DNA of 35,129 nucleotides from Candidatus Doudnabacteria bacterium RIFCSPHIGHO2_01_FULL_46_14 (GCA_001779925.1 MFEK01000016.1:43375-78503), one strand, 5' to 3'. Shown: positions 22,115 to 29,809, numbered from the stretch's first letter. The notes: generated from the letters alone by a model not told the origin. Made by a program: numbers and translations.

Positions 22115-22558
22115 CTATGTCTCACTCTTCCATTTCAAAAACAACTCAATTGTCTGCAAGCCGTCGGAAATAAGCGGGAGGCTTGGAGCATCCTGAGGCT
22201 TAATCCATTTGAAATCACTGTGTTCGTCAGGGTTGGCTTTGGCCTCTGGACGCTCCAAAAAATTTATATAAAAACAGTGCATTACAAATTCTCGATCTGG
22301 TTTGCGAACAAAGACTTTTTTGACAAATTGTAGAGCCTCTACCGGCAGATCGATTGACGCTTCCTCTTTGATTTCTCTGATCACTGCCTGCATTGGAGTT
22401 TCGCCTGGGTCAACCATGCCGCCTGGCAGACACCATGTGCTGCCATCTGTTTCCCACGGCTGCCGCAGGAGTAGCAGAATCTCTCCTTCATGTTCAATAA
22501 AACAGGTTGCGAGATCGAATTCCGACTGAAAATTTTCCGGTTCTTGTTCAAAAATCAT
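22115..22558 (-). CDS. Nudix hydrolase
   Basis: 147 residues. Nudix box GGMVDPGETPMQAVIREIKEEAS (about 45-67) fits Gx5Ex7REUxEExGU except that Ser replaces the final Gly. Around it are LCLPGG-like WCLPGG and a later YINFLERPEAKANPDEHSDFKWI. The family cleaves nucleoside diphosphates linked to another group; the substrate cannot be told, though the SDFKWI end is seen in MutT-like 'house-cleaning' members. It overlaps the membrane-protein gene upstream by four bases and forms an operon with it and a second Nudix gene. Confidence 0.88.
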   Translation of the reverse strand: MIFEQEPENFQSEFDLATCFIEHEGEILLLLRQPWETDGSTWCLPGGMVDPGETPMQAVIREIKEEASIDLPVEALQFVKKVFVRKPDREFVMHCFYINFLERPEAKANPDEHSDFKWIKPQDAPSLPLISDGLQTIELFLKWKSET

Positions 22559-23571
22559 GAATTTACATGCTTAAGGATTCTGCGGCCAGCTTTGTAAGCA
22601 ACCAACGCGGCACACAAGGAAAATGCCAGAGTGAAAACCAAAACCGCAATGTCCATTTCGGCAAACCGGCCGATGCCCAACTGCGGCAGATAAATATTCT
22701 GAACCAAGTAAAAAACAAAAACAAATACCGCGGTCGCGCGCAGAAATCGCTTCAAATTTTCTGCGCTGTTCTTACTCAGCAAATAATCATAGAACATCGC
22801 GGCGGGGATTACGAGCGGCGGGAAAATCGGCCAAGAATCACCCGAAAACAGTATCAAACTGAGGGCGAAGCGGATAATAAAATATAGCGCAGCGATTCTG
22901 GTCGCGACGCCTTTGTTGTTTACCAAAACTTTCGCCAAGGTCAGCATGAAGCTGAACTGAACTGCCAGGATTGATAGATAAAGAAAATTCGGCCGCTGAT
23001 GCGAGATGTGATAGCCGGGAATGGTGCGAAAATATTCATATTCCGCCACAAAAATACTCAGGCCCACCAGCGCGATCGCGAACATCAGCTCCAGCTTGAA
23101 TTCATCACTGGTAAATCTGCCCACCCGGTCAAGACGCGTCACATGCAGGTAAAGGCGCTGAAAATAAATAAAACTCAAGGCAATCAGAAAACCCGTAAGC
23201 AACAAAAGCACGTGCGGCGGACTCCAAACCGTAATGTCCAGACCAAATATTCTGTGCCACAGATCGTCAATCGGCGCGGCGAGAATTTGCGAAATTACCG
23301 CGACAAATATTACGCCAACAGCCCACGATAATCTGCGGCGCAGTTTTTTATCAGCTATCTTCCTGACATTCCACAAACCCAACAGTGAACCGGCAAATAC
23401 CAGCACGACTCCGCCGTAAACCATCAGGTGCGGGTTGATCCAAAAACTGTCGCGCCCAAAATCAATATGATATTGGATATCCCAATATGTACCGCAGACT
23501 CCGAGAAGCGTTCCGGTCAATAACGTAAAATCAACCAATTCGTGCAGCCAAAAAAGTTTTTTTGAAACCAT
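22555..23571 (-). CDS. Polytopic membrane protein with conserved-looking His/Trp motifs
   Basis: 338 residues, about nine or ten membrane helices. I do not recognise a named family. Striking polar motifs lie near helix ends: YWDIQYHIDFGRDSFWINPH (about 29-48) with two His, then APIDDLWHRIFGLDITVWSPPH (about 99-120) with two more His, and YEYFRTIPGYHISHQRPN near 178. Paired DxxWH and WSPPH motifs look like metal or haem ligands, or an active site facing one side of the membrane. It sits between two Nudix genes with a three-base gap on one side and a four-base overlap on the other. Function unknown. Confidence 0.75.
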   Translation of the reverse strand: MVSKKLFWLHELVDFTLLTGTLLGVCGTYWDIQYHIDFGRDSFWINPHLMVYGGVVLVFAGSLLGLWNVRKIADKKLRRRLSWAVGVIFVAVISQILAAPIDDLWHRIFGLDITVWSPPHVLLLLTGFLIALSFIYFQRLYLHVTRLDRVGRFTSDEFKLELMFAIALVGLSIFVAEYEYFRTIPGYHISHQRPNFLYLSILAVQFSFMLTLAKVLVNNKGVATRIAALYFIIRFALSLILFSGDSWPIFPPLVIPAAMFYDYLLSKNSAENLKRFLRATAVFVFVFYLVQNIYLPQLGIGRFAEMDIAVLVFTLAFSLCAALVAYKAGRRILKHVNS

Positions 23572-23574
23572 TTT

Positions 23575-24129
23575 TTATTTAAAAAGTTTGTTTTTGAATT
23601 CGTCCAGCCGGCCCTCAAGCTTGAGCCGTAAAATATCATTGGAAAAACTGGGTGCCCAAAAGCTGTCGTCAGTAACCTTTTCTACAAATTGTTCAAAACC
23701 AATCTCATGCTGCTCGATTTTTTCACCGTTATCAAGGCGGGGTTCGGCGACCTTGCGGCAGTTGCGGGCAATAAACACATAAATCGTCCATTCCGCTTTC
23801 ACAAACGGCTGATAAGTTTTCCATAGCTCCCAATGGTCTGACTCCATTCCTGACTCTTCGAGCAGTTCTCGCTTGGCAGTTTCTAGCGGCTCCTCGCCCT
23901 CCTCGCCGCGGCCGCCATACAAACCGAACTCACGAACCGGCCGTTCAGGCTGCTCCTCGCGGGTAACTAAAATTTTCTTTTTCACAGTAGCGATAATCTG
24001 GATAGTATTCGGCCTTTTGAGCATCTCAAAAACCTCGGTGGAGCCGTCAAACATTTTCTGCTCCCACTGCCAGATCTCAAATATTTTTCCTTTGTACGCC
24101 CGTTTGGCGTTTGCCGGAATCTCTCCCAT
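23575..24129 (-). CDS. Nudix hydrolase, ADP-ribose pyrophosphatase-like
   Basis: 184 residues. Nudix box GRGEEGEEPLETAKRELLEESGM (about 74-96) is complete, preceded by GLYGG as in ADP-ribose and nucleotide-sugar pyrophosphatases. The N-terminal AYKGKIFEIWQWEQKMFDGSTEVFEMLKRPNTIQIIATV is also typical of that group. It would hydrolyse a nucleoside diphosphate sugar to two phosphates. First gene of the three-gene operon with the His-motif membrane protein and the second Nudix. Confidence 0.87.
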   Translation of the reverse strand: MGEIPANAKRAYKGKIFEIWQWEQKMFDGSTEVFEMLKRPNTIQIIATVKKKILVTREEQPERPVREFGLYGGRGEEGEEPLETAKRELLEESGMESDHWELWKTYQPFVKAEWTIYVFIARNCRKVAEPRLDNGEKIEQHEIGFEQFVEKVTDDSFWAPSFSNDILRLKLEGRLDEFKNKLFK

Positions 24130-24143
24130 ATGATTTTATTCTC

Positions 24144-24206
24144 CTCCTCGTGAGTGAGGGCGCGACCCCTCTCTTTCCCCCCTCATGAGGGGGGACTTAA
24201 GGGGGG
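24144..24206. repeat. Family A repeats (double)
   Basis: CCTCCTCGTGAGTGAGGG is followed by CCCCCCTCATGAGGGGGG with a GGGGGGT tail. They lie between the Nudix start and the stop of the DUF559 gene. Confidence 0.75.
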
Positions 24207-24569
24207 TCATAGTGAACTTAATTTAGTTAATAAATCCTCGAAAACACCATCAATATTATACAACACATCGCGATTGTTGTATCTGGCTATCTCATAGCCC
24301 AGATTTTCAAGATATTTAGATCGTGCTGGATCAGTTTTAGAATCCGCGTGGCTATCGCCATCAATCTCAATAATTAATTTCTTTTCTGGGCAATAAAAAT
24401 CGACAATATAATTGCCGATCCCGTGCTGTTTGCGAAATTTCAAGTTCGAAAATTGTCTGTTAGCGATTTTTGACCAGAATAATTTTTCAGCTGGCGTCAT
24501 CTCTACACGTAATTTTCTACGAAGTGGGATCGTTTTGCGAAAACCTGATTTTGCGCTTCTCAAATTCAC
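24207..24569 (-). CDS. DUF559-family endonuclease-like protein
   Basis: 120 residues if started at GTG 24569. Vsr-like fold: LRVEMTPAEKLFWSKIANRQFSNLKFRKQHGIGNYIVDFYCPEKKLIIEIDGDSH, with the Asp and the ExD-type acidic residues expected for metal-dependent DNA cleavage, then YLENLGYEIARYNNRDVL. DUF559 genes are scattered in CPR genomes and often stand alone. This one is directly bounded on both sides by family A repeats (24144-24206 and 24572-24604), so it may travel with them. The start is uncertain; the upstream repeat leaves no normal leader. Confidence 0.85.
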   Translation of the reverse strand: MNLRSAKSGFRKTIPLRRKLRVEMTPAEKLFWSKIANRQFSNLKFRKQHGIGNYIVDFYCPEKKLIIEIDGDSHADSKTDPARSKYLENLGYEIARYNNRDVLYNIDGVFEDLLTKLSSL

Positions 24570-24571
24570 TA

Positions 24572-24604
24572 GACCTCCCCTAGCCCCTCCTCACGAGGAG
24601 GGGG
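24572..24604. repeat. Family A repeat
   Basis: GACCTCCCCTAGCCCCTCCT followed by CACGAGGAGGGGG, the reverse complement of the copy at 34-63. It lies between msrB and the DUF559 start. Confidence 0.8.
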
Positions 24605-24617
24605 AATAATACCAAAT

Positions 24618-25037
24618 CTATTTCTCCTTAAAATCCAAGGCGCACGAATTAATACAAAACCGCTTGCCTGTCCAATACTTCGGGCCACCTGGCCTTCGTA
24701 GCCCAGAGGGCGGAGTAGGCTCATCAAACACGTGCCCCAAATGCGAGCCACAGTTTATGCACCTCACTTCAGTCCTATGTATTCCATGTGAATCGTCAGA
24801 AATCAATTCGACATGCTCGGCATTCACCGGATCGGTAAAACTCGGCCAGCCAGTACCGCTTTCAAATTTGGCTTCTGAGGAAAAGAGCGCTTGCCCGCAA
24901 GCTTTGCAATGAAACATGCCGTCCTCATGCGTATCCACATACTGCCCGGTAAACGCAGGTTCTGTCGCGCCCTCGCGCAGCACTGCGTATTCCTCAGCGC
25001 TCAATTTCTTTTTTAGTTCTTCTTCGTTGATTTTCAT
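24618..25037 (-). CDS. msrB: Peptide methionine-(R)-S-oxide reductase
   Basis: 139 residues. The zinc-site cysteines are CKAC (44, 47) and CINC (93, 96); the catalytic Cys128 lies in KRFCINSCAL, and SGTGWPSF (60-67) and CGSHLGHVF (96-104) are the family hallmarks. It reduces methionine-R-sulfoxide in proteins. Between GHVF and RFCIN there are about eleven more residues than usual (TPPSGLRRPGGPKYW region, 107-121); the DNA there matches a dispersed family C repeat read in frame. The enzyme probably still folds since the insert is in a surface loop near the active site. Last gene of an operon with a membrane protein and the VOC fusion. Confidence 0.92.
   Translation of the reverse strand: MKINEEELKKKLSAEEYAVLREGATEPAFTGQYVDTHEDGMFHCKACGQALFSSEAKFESGTGWPSFTDPVNAEHVELISDDSHGIHRTEVRCINCGSHLGHVFDEPTPPSGLRRPGGPKYWTGKRFCINSCALDFKEK
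24683..24722. repeat. Family C repeat inside msrB
   Basis: CCTTCGTAGCCCAGAGGGCGG shares the CCTTCG/AGAGG/CGG layout with 102-134. Translated in frame near the C-terminus of MsrB. Confidence 0.5.
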
Positions 25038-25039
25038 AT

Positions 25040-25621
25040 TTATGGTTTAATTATACTCTTTCTGCGGAGAATAATCATCGCTGTCAGCGCAGCATCATTT
25101 ACTATGATAACAATGGGAAATAACGCAGTTGTCAGATTGAACGACTTGAGGGCAAAAAGCTGAAGAATAAATTTGATTAAATCAATGCTCCAAGAAAATA
25201 GATTTTCCTCGTATGGCTTCAGATAAGTTTTGCGAAACGTCGGATAAATCGCAAAACAGTCAACAATGCTGATCAAAATCACCGCAGTCAACGGATTTCT
25301 AGTGATAATCCAGACAACAATTCCTCCCATGGCACCGAAAAGAGCGTACCAATCGCTTCTAGTGATGTTTTTTTCACCGCGAGATAAAGCAATGGCCGCA
25401 ACCAATGTGCAAAGCAAAGCGTTCGAGGCCGTGATCCAGGATCCTGCTCCGCCGCCCTTTACAAGCTGTGCAAAAAAAGCTGTCCAGTTGATAATAGTCC
25501 ACACGAGCCAAGAAAACACATGCGGTTTGGTCTGGCCGCGAAAAATTCCTCGGAAATAAGAAGCATAAGATACAAACCCTATCACAATCCCGATGCCAGT
25601 TAAAATAATTTTATAATCCAT
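25040..25621 (-). CDS. Membrane protein, possibly PQ-loop-like
   Basis: 193 residues with about six or seven membrane helices. The first 40 residues (GFVSYASYFRGIFRGQTKPHVFSWLVWTIINW) resemble the repeat of PQ-loop/SWEET-type proteins, and a second copy-like segment occurs at FAIYPTFRKTYLKPYEENLFSWSID. That suggests a duplicated three-helix unit. No substrate can be assigned. It starts 13 bases after the VOC-fusion stop and ends two bases before msrB, so the three genes form one operon. Confidence 0.65.
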   Translation of the reverse strand: MDYKIILTGIGIVIGFVSYASYFRGIFRGQTKPHVFSWLVWTIINWTAFFAQLVKGGGAGSWITASNALLCTLVAAIALSRGEKNITRSDWYALFGAMGGIVVWIITRNPLTAVILISIVDCFAIYPTFRKTYLKPYEENLFSWSIDLIKFILQLFALKSFNLTTALFPIVIIVNDAALTAMIILRRKSIIKP

Positions 25622-25634
25622 TAATATCCTTTTT

Positions 25635-26276
25635 TCACAAAAACCAATAGTTGATTACTCCGTTGATGACGATGAGGGTAATGACTATGGTAGTGATGAA
25701 GATCCCGAATTGATTGGCGCTCCTCCAGGCTTTATAGCCCGCGTAGATCCAAAAAAATTCAGAAATTAGATTAGCGAGAAGACCATATTGCGGGAGCTTC
25801 AATGAAGTCAATATGAATCCCAACATGGTAAATCCAGTCAGCCCGATCTGCATAATGGTATTGAAAGAAAAAAACTCTTTCTCACGGGTCTTTTTTGCAG
25901 TTTCGGTAAAAAAGGTAACCTCAAGCCCCTCAGGATCGCTGACCTTGAATGACGTATCACCCCAGGAATTATCCGTGAGGTCCTGCACAACCGGAGCTCT
26001 CTGCGCTTTCAGATATTCCGCAAGCTTCCAGACATTTACCACCTCGAGCGACACATTACAGCCAGCGACTGGAACATATCGGCCATGATGAGAAAGGAGC
26101 TCAATGATCGCGGATCCGCTATCAAACATCACCCCGCGGCTTTGTTCCCCGTCATCCCATTCATGGAATATTGGATATTTTAAAGTTTCTTCGTAAAACT
26201 TCTTTACCAACGCGAAATCCTTAGGATAGAGTTTGAAACGAAACAAACTGGCTTTGGTTAGAGGATCGAATCTCAT
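25635..26276 (-). CDS. VOC (glyoxalase-like) domain fused to membrane helices
   Basis: 213 residues. Residues 8-130 form a vicinal oxygen chelate domain: LFRFKLYPKDFALVKKFYEETLKYPIFHEWDDGEQSRGVMFDSGSAIIELLSH, and later TSFKVSDPEGLEVTFFTE with the usual final Glu. Residues about 140-213 hold three hydrophobic helices. VOC proteins include glyoxalases, dioxygenases and antibiotic-binding proteins; membrane tethering is unusual. It heads the operon with the PQ-loop-like protein and msrB. Substrate unknown. Confidence 0.75.
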   Translation of the reverse strand: MRFDPLTKASLFRFKLYPKDFALVKKFYEETLKYPIFHEWDDGEQSRGVMFDSGSAIIELLSHHGRYVPVAGCNVSLEVVNVWKLAEYLKAQRAPVVQDLTDNSWGDTSFKVSDPEGLEVTFFTETAKKTREKEFFSFNTIMQIGLTGFTMLGFILTSLKLPQYGLLANLISEFFWIYAGYKAWRSANQFGIFITTIVITLIVINGVINYWFL

Positions 26277-26319
26277 AGACTAATAATATTCCTAAAATAA
26301 AATAGCCGCTAGAAGGCAA

Positions 26320-26355
26320 TTGAAATTCGCAAACCCTTATGATACTATGGTTTGC
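26320..26355 (+). promoter_or_regulatory. Promoter of the GtrA gene with overlapping inverted repeat
   Basis: TTGAAA (26320-26325), 17 bases, TACTAT (26343-26348). GCAAACC (26329-26335) and GGTTTGC (26349-26355) form an inverted repeat around the -10, a possible operator. Confidence 0.6.
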
Positions 26356-26374
26356 AACTCGAGAGGAGGATAAG

Positions 26375-26764
26375 ATGCCGGTTTCGCACAGATCTTCGCA
26401 GATTCTTCGATTTTTGAGCGCAGGCAGTGTCGGGGTGACCCTCTACTATCTTATACTTTACACGCTGACCGATTGGGCGGGCGTATGGTACATCGCTTCT
26501 GCTGTTATCGGCAGAACAGTGAGCTTCAGCTTGACCTTTATTCTCCATAGATTTTGGACGTTCGGGGAGAAAAGCCGAGCTAACGCGCTCAATCAAGCGG
26601 CGCTCTATACGTGCATGGGTGTTGGGATATTCGTTGCTAACATGGCCATGCTTTACACCCTAGTGGAGCACGGCGGTCTCTGGTACATGGCCGCCCAAGT
26701 CATTACAAGCGTCACGCTTACCACTATCGCGTATTTCATTTCACGAAAAATCTTCGCGAACTAA
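26375..26764 (+). CDS. GtrA-family membrane protein
   Basis: 129 residues from ATG 26375, chosen because GAGGAGG lies just upstream (26363-26369). Four membrane helices; RFLSAGSVGVTLYYLILYTL at the start and a late TIAYFISRKIF are family typical, as is the central FILHRFWTFG. GtrA proteins help flip or transfer lipid-linked sugars for surface glycans or teichoic acids. It is a single plus-strand gene with its own promoter and terminator inside a minus-strand region. Confidence 0.88.
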   Translation: MPVSHRSSQILRFLSAGSVGVTLYYLILYTLTDWAGVWYIASAVIGRTVSFSLTFILHRFWTFGEKSRANALNQAALYTCMGVGIFVANMAMLYTLVEHGGLWYMAAQVITSVTLTTIAYFISRKIFAN

Positions 26765-26765
26765 C

Positions 26766-26804
26766 CCCAGCCTGTTTTGCAGAAATGCGCGGCTGGGTGT
26801 TTTA
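26766..26804 (+). terminator. Rho-independent terminator of the GtrA gene
   Basis: CCCAGCC (26766-26772) and GGCTGGG (26791-26797) pair, followed by TGTTTTAGTTT. It lies two bases after the stop codon. Confidence 0.8.
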
Positions 26805-26806
26805 GT

Positions 26807-28651
26807 TTACGGCTTTTTCACTCCTTTGACCTCGTCAATAAAAAAATCTGTGCCGTTTGTACGCAGCCTGATGTATCCTGAGTTGGCCATAGATCGAGGC
26901 GGCAATTTTTCTGCATAGCCTAAATGCGCGAGCAGAAGGCGCATCATGCCGCCATGAGACACTGCTAAAATAGTTTTTCTCGGATAAGCCGCGGTGGTTT
27001 GCCTGACAAAATTTAGGAATCTACCGATCATGGCCAAGCTCGTCTCTATTCCTTCTCTTGCCAGTTTCTGATTGTCCTCTTCTGTAGTGTGAGGATGTTT
27101 CAATAGAATGTCGAAAAGATCACCCAATCTATCCCACTGCCCGCCTTCAAATCTGGCAAGATTTCGCTCCCGAAGTAGTTCCGTAGTATTCACAGGCAGA
27201 TGTCTTGGAAGTGCGACTATTTCTGCAGTGTGCCTGGTGCGTTCTAAATCTGAAGAAAAGATCGCATCAAATTCCACATTCTCTAATTCACGAGCTAGAT
27301 CTCTAGCTTGCTGTTGCCCTTTGTCAGTAAGCGAAGTTTCAGATTGGCCGATTATAAAGCCTTTGACATTCCATTCTGCTTCCCCGTGGCGGGCGATATA
27401 TATAGTAGTGAGATTATCTTGGAGGGGTTTTTTGTCGTCATGGACGCGCGCGAGCGCGAATAGCCCGAGCAGGATAAATCCGGTGATCGCCAAGACTGCA
27501 TAACGGTAGCGGTCAGATCCTATAGAGACAAGGCTGGTGACCACAATGCCCCAGACCACTGGACCAAGTAAAGCAGAAACGCGTTCCGCCAGACTGTAAT
27601 AGGCAAAGGCCAGGTTGTGCCGGCCCAGAGGCGCTACAAAAGACATCACCGAGCGCGACACAGCCCAATTTGCGCCAAACCAAAAACCCATGAACACAGC
27701 AACAATTACCATAATCTTAAAATTGGTTAGCAAGGCTAACGCGGGTAGTAGCACTAGCCAGCCGACAAGCACCACAAATAAGGTGCGCTTATGCCCGAGC
27801 CGATCTGCCACAAAACCGGCAAGCCCCCCGCCCAAGGCAGAGGTGATGAGGATCGCCAGCAATAAATAAGTTTTGATTGTATCAGAAACGCCCCAGACCT
27901 GCTCCATGAAAATCGGAAAATTGTTCATGGCGGTTAGTATCGCATCATTGAACAAAAAGAAAGCAAGGAGAAACCAAGTCACACTGGGAAACGCCAAAAG
28001 CGCTTTGGTTTCCCTCAGGAAATTTTTACCCACGGATTTCGCGGAAATCCCAGCCTGAGCGCGTTTGGGTTCCTGAAAAAATAAAAGCATGGGCAGGGAC
28101 AAAATAAAAAACACCAAAACCGCGGGAAGCAATGTCTCAGCCCGAGGGCCAGCGCTAAAAAAATCCCAAGTGCCGGCAGAAAACGGCAACACCATAACGA
28201 GACCGGCGATTTGCCCGAGATAATTGGCAGCAATGCCGAGGCCTGAGATAGAACCTCTTTTTTCCGGAGTGGCTATATCATTGATAAGCGGAGTGTAAAA
28301 AACAAAGGACAGCTGATAAGAAAAAAGGCCGAGCGTAAAAAATATCAGCGCCGGGCCTGCCATGCCCGAGAGCGCAAAGCAAGCGCAGATGCCATAAAGG
28401 ATTGCCCCAGCAGCAGTCGCATAGCGCAGGCCGCTGATGCGCCGCCAATATTTATCAAGCATGACCCCGACCAGCGGCGCGGTGAGGAGCAATAAAAAGG
28501 CCGAGCCAGTAAATGTCAGGTTGAAAACAAAATCCGAAACACCGCTGTCAATCACTGCCCACTGTGCAAAATAAAGGAAAAACACGATTGAAACAATCGA
28601 GTTTGCAAAATCGTAAAGCACCCAGAGGAAAATATTTCTGCGCGTTCCCAT
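26807..28651 (-). CDS. UMF1-type MFS transporter fused to a histidine phosphatase
   Basis: 614 residues. Residues 1-410 form twelve membrane helices with the UMF1/Atg22-like start LWVLYDFANSIVSIVFFLYFAQW and GFVADRLGHKRTLFV. Residues 415-614 are a cytosolic histidine phosphatase (phosphoglycerate mutase-like) domain: ARHGEAEWN with His422, the SSDLERTRHTAEIV segment, NLARFEGGQWD, and AVSHGGMM with His566. All catalytic residues (RHG, second Arg, second His) are there. The branch can act on phospho-sugars, phospho-nucleosides or proteins. A single chain suggests that a transported solute is dephosphorylated on entry, or that phosphatase activity is gated by transport. The gene follows two small genes on the same strand. 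Confidence 0.88.
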   Translation of the reverse strand: MGTRRNIFLWVLYDFANSIVSIVFFLYFAQWAVIDSGVSDFVFNLTFTGSAFLLLLTAPLVGVMLDKYWRRISGLRYATAAGAILYGICACFALSGMAGPALIFFTLGLFSYQLSFVFYTPLINDIATPEKRGSISGLGIAANYLGQIAGLVMVLPFSAGTWDFFSAGPRAETLLPAVLVFFILSLPMLLFFQEPKRAQAGISAKSVGKNFLRETKALLAFPSVTWFLLAFFLFNDAILTAMNNFPIFMEQVWGVSDTIKTYLLLAILITSALGGGLAGFVADRLGHKRTLFVVLVGWLVLLPALALLTNFKIMVIVAVFMGFWFGANWAVSRSVMSFVAPLGRHNLAFAYYSLAERVSALLGPVVWGIVVTSLVSIGSDRYRYAVLAITGFILLGLFALARVHDDKKPLQDNLTTIYIARHGEAEWNVKGFIIGQSETSLTDKGQQQARDLARELENVEFDAIFSSDLERTRHTAEIVALPRHLPVNTTELLRERNLARFEGGQWDRLGDLFDILLKHPHTTEEDNQKLAREGIETSLAMIGRFLNFVRQTTAAYPRKTILAVSHGGMMRLLLAHLGYAEKLPPRSMANSGYIRLRTNGTDFFIDEVKGVKKP

Positions 28652-28659
28652 AGCAGAGG

Positions 28660-28833
28660 TTATTTGATTTTCTCCAGCTGTTCAAGCTCAGCTAGCATCA
28701 TTTTTATGAGCTCGCGCTGTTTTTCCTCTGCGAGATCATCGAAAATCTTCAACCAAAAATCAAACTCGTTCTGATTTTCACCAAGTTTCACAAGTTTTTG
28801 CGCGAGCTCTGCGAATTGCTGTTTATTATTCAT
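28660..28833 (-). CDS. Small helical protein, unknown
   Basis: 57 residues from ATG 28833. Mostly charged helix (FAELAQKLVKLGENQNEFDF, LAEEKQRELIKMMLAELEQL). It overlaps the end of the 188-residue gene by eight bases and ends eight bases before the MFS-phosphatase start, so it is translated from the same message. No family recognised. Confidence 0.6.
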   Translation of the reverse strand: MNNKQQFAELAQKLVKLGENQNEFDFWLKIFDDLAEEKQRELIKMMLAELEQLEKIK

Positions 28834-29392
28834 TGGTCGGCACACTTTCCAGATCAAGTTTTGCAAACGCGCTTGGCATGCTTTCGGCTAGCTTTTCCGG
28901 CGCCTCTTTCTTTTTTGAAAGAAAAGAGCTTGCAGCTTCAATCATATGTGCAAATTTGGGATTTTTTTCAGCAATCTTTGATCCGGCAGATTTCATTATA
29001 GCCAAGGCTGCATCGGATTTGCTCAGCGTCTCGGAAATCGCGTGCATGAGAGCCGCCTCTGAATATTGCCCGGAATAAACCAGAGCAGCGCTGACAAATT
29101 CAGTCACTGCGGCTGCGCCATAAACAAAACGCGTACGCGGCCTCAGGTCTTTACCACCCTCGCGGCCGAGTATCGCTTTACCAGCCATAATAATGTCCCC
29201 GAAACCAGGGGCTAAATTTACAGCTTTCTGAAAAGCTTGTGAATTACTTAGCTCTCGGGCGTAAGCCACCACCTGGCCACCGAGCAGACTCAGCCGCGCT
29301 GAAGAAGCCGCGTCCATGATCCGCTCCATTCGAGTTTCCGGCATCTGCATCAATTCCGGATTTATATAATATTCTCTATTTCCTTCACGCAT
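28826..29392 (-). CDS. Protein with glycine-rich hydrophobic centre, unknown function
   Basis: 188 residues. The N-terminus is polar, the middle (about 57-115) is hydrophobic with glycines: AVNLAPGFGDIIMAGKAILG, then GAAAVTEFVSAALVYSGQYSEAALM. The APGFGDIIMAGKAILGREGGKDL segment is reminiscent of the 'pre-toxin' GxGD motif of secreted polymorphic toxins, but the match is short and no toxin domain follows. The C-terminus is Lys/Glu-rich helix. First gene of the operon leading to the MFS-phosphatase fusion. Confidence 0.6.
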   Translation of the reverse strand: MREGNREYYINPELMQMPETRMERIMDAASSARLSLLGGQVVAYARELSNSQAFQKAVNLAPGFGDIIMAGKAILGREGGKDLRPRTRFVYGAAAVTEFVSAALVYSGQYSEAALMHAISETLSKSDAALAIMKSAGSKIAEKNPKFAHMIEAASSFLSKKKEAPEKLAESMPSAFAKLDLESVPTNE

Positions 29393-29427
29393 AAGCTAAT
29401 AGTATTTCAAAAACAAAAAAGCCGCCA

Positions 29428-29531
29428 CCCTCCTTAGTCCCGATCAAAATCGGGACTGCGGACGGGCAGGGGCTGGTAGATGGAAATTTCTCCCCCTCTC
29501 ACTCTCCCCCTCAGGCAGGGGGGAAAAAAGA
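29428..29531. repeat. Family A and related repeats
   Basis: AGTCCCGATCAAAATCGGGACT (29438-29459) is a perfect hairpin, and TCCCCCTCAGGCAGGGGGG (29505-29523) is a second. They fill the gap between the HMA-like operon and the 188-residue gene. No promoter is obvious. Confidence 0.65.
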
Positions 29532-29542
29532 TAAACGGAAAG

Positions 29543-29809
29543 TCACATTGGACAGCTTTGCGAAACGTCTTCTTTGAATCCATCGTGCAAGGCAACCGGC
29601 TCGAACGCGAGTCCCATTTCTTCGCCGATTTTTTTTGTGATGTCCGCTTCGCTCACCTTGGCATCGTCAAAACGCACATCCACTGATCTTTCCTCATAAT
29701 GGATTTTTGCCTCCTCCACTCCCGGCATGGACGACACGATTCCTTTCACTGTCCCGGGAATAGACGGACAGCCGATACGCGAGGGCCGAAATGTGAGAGT
29801 CTTTATCAT
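29543..29809 (-). CDS. HMA-like small protein (metal-binding domain with one Cys)
   Basis: 88 residues with the ferredoxin-like HMA plan: GCPSIPGTVKGIVSSMPGVEEAKIHYEERSVDVRFDDAKVSEADITKKIGEEMG. The usual MxCxxC is reduced to a single Cys14 (GCPS), and a second Cys86 lies near the end (SQSCPM). Possible roles are a divergent copper or mercury chaperone, or a sensor partner that has lost metal binding. Its start overlaps the histidine-kinase stop by four bases, so it belongs to the REC-FIST-kinase operon. Confidence 0.75.
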   Translation of the reverse strand: MIKTLTFRPSRIGCPSIPGTVKGIVSSMPGVEEAKIHYEERSVDVRFDDAKVSEADITKKIGEEMGLAFEPVALHDGFKEDVSQSCPM

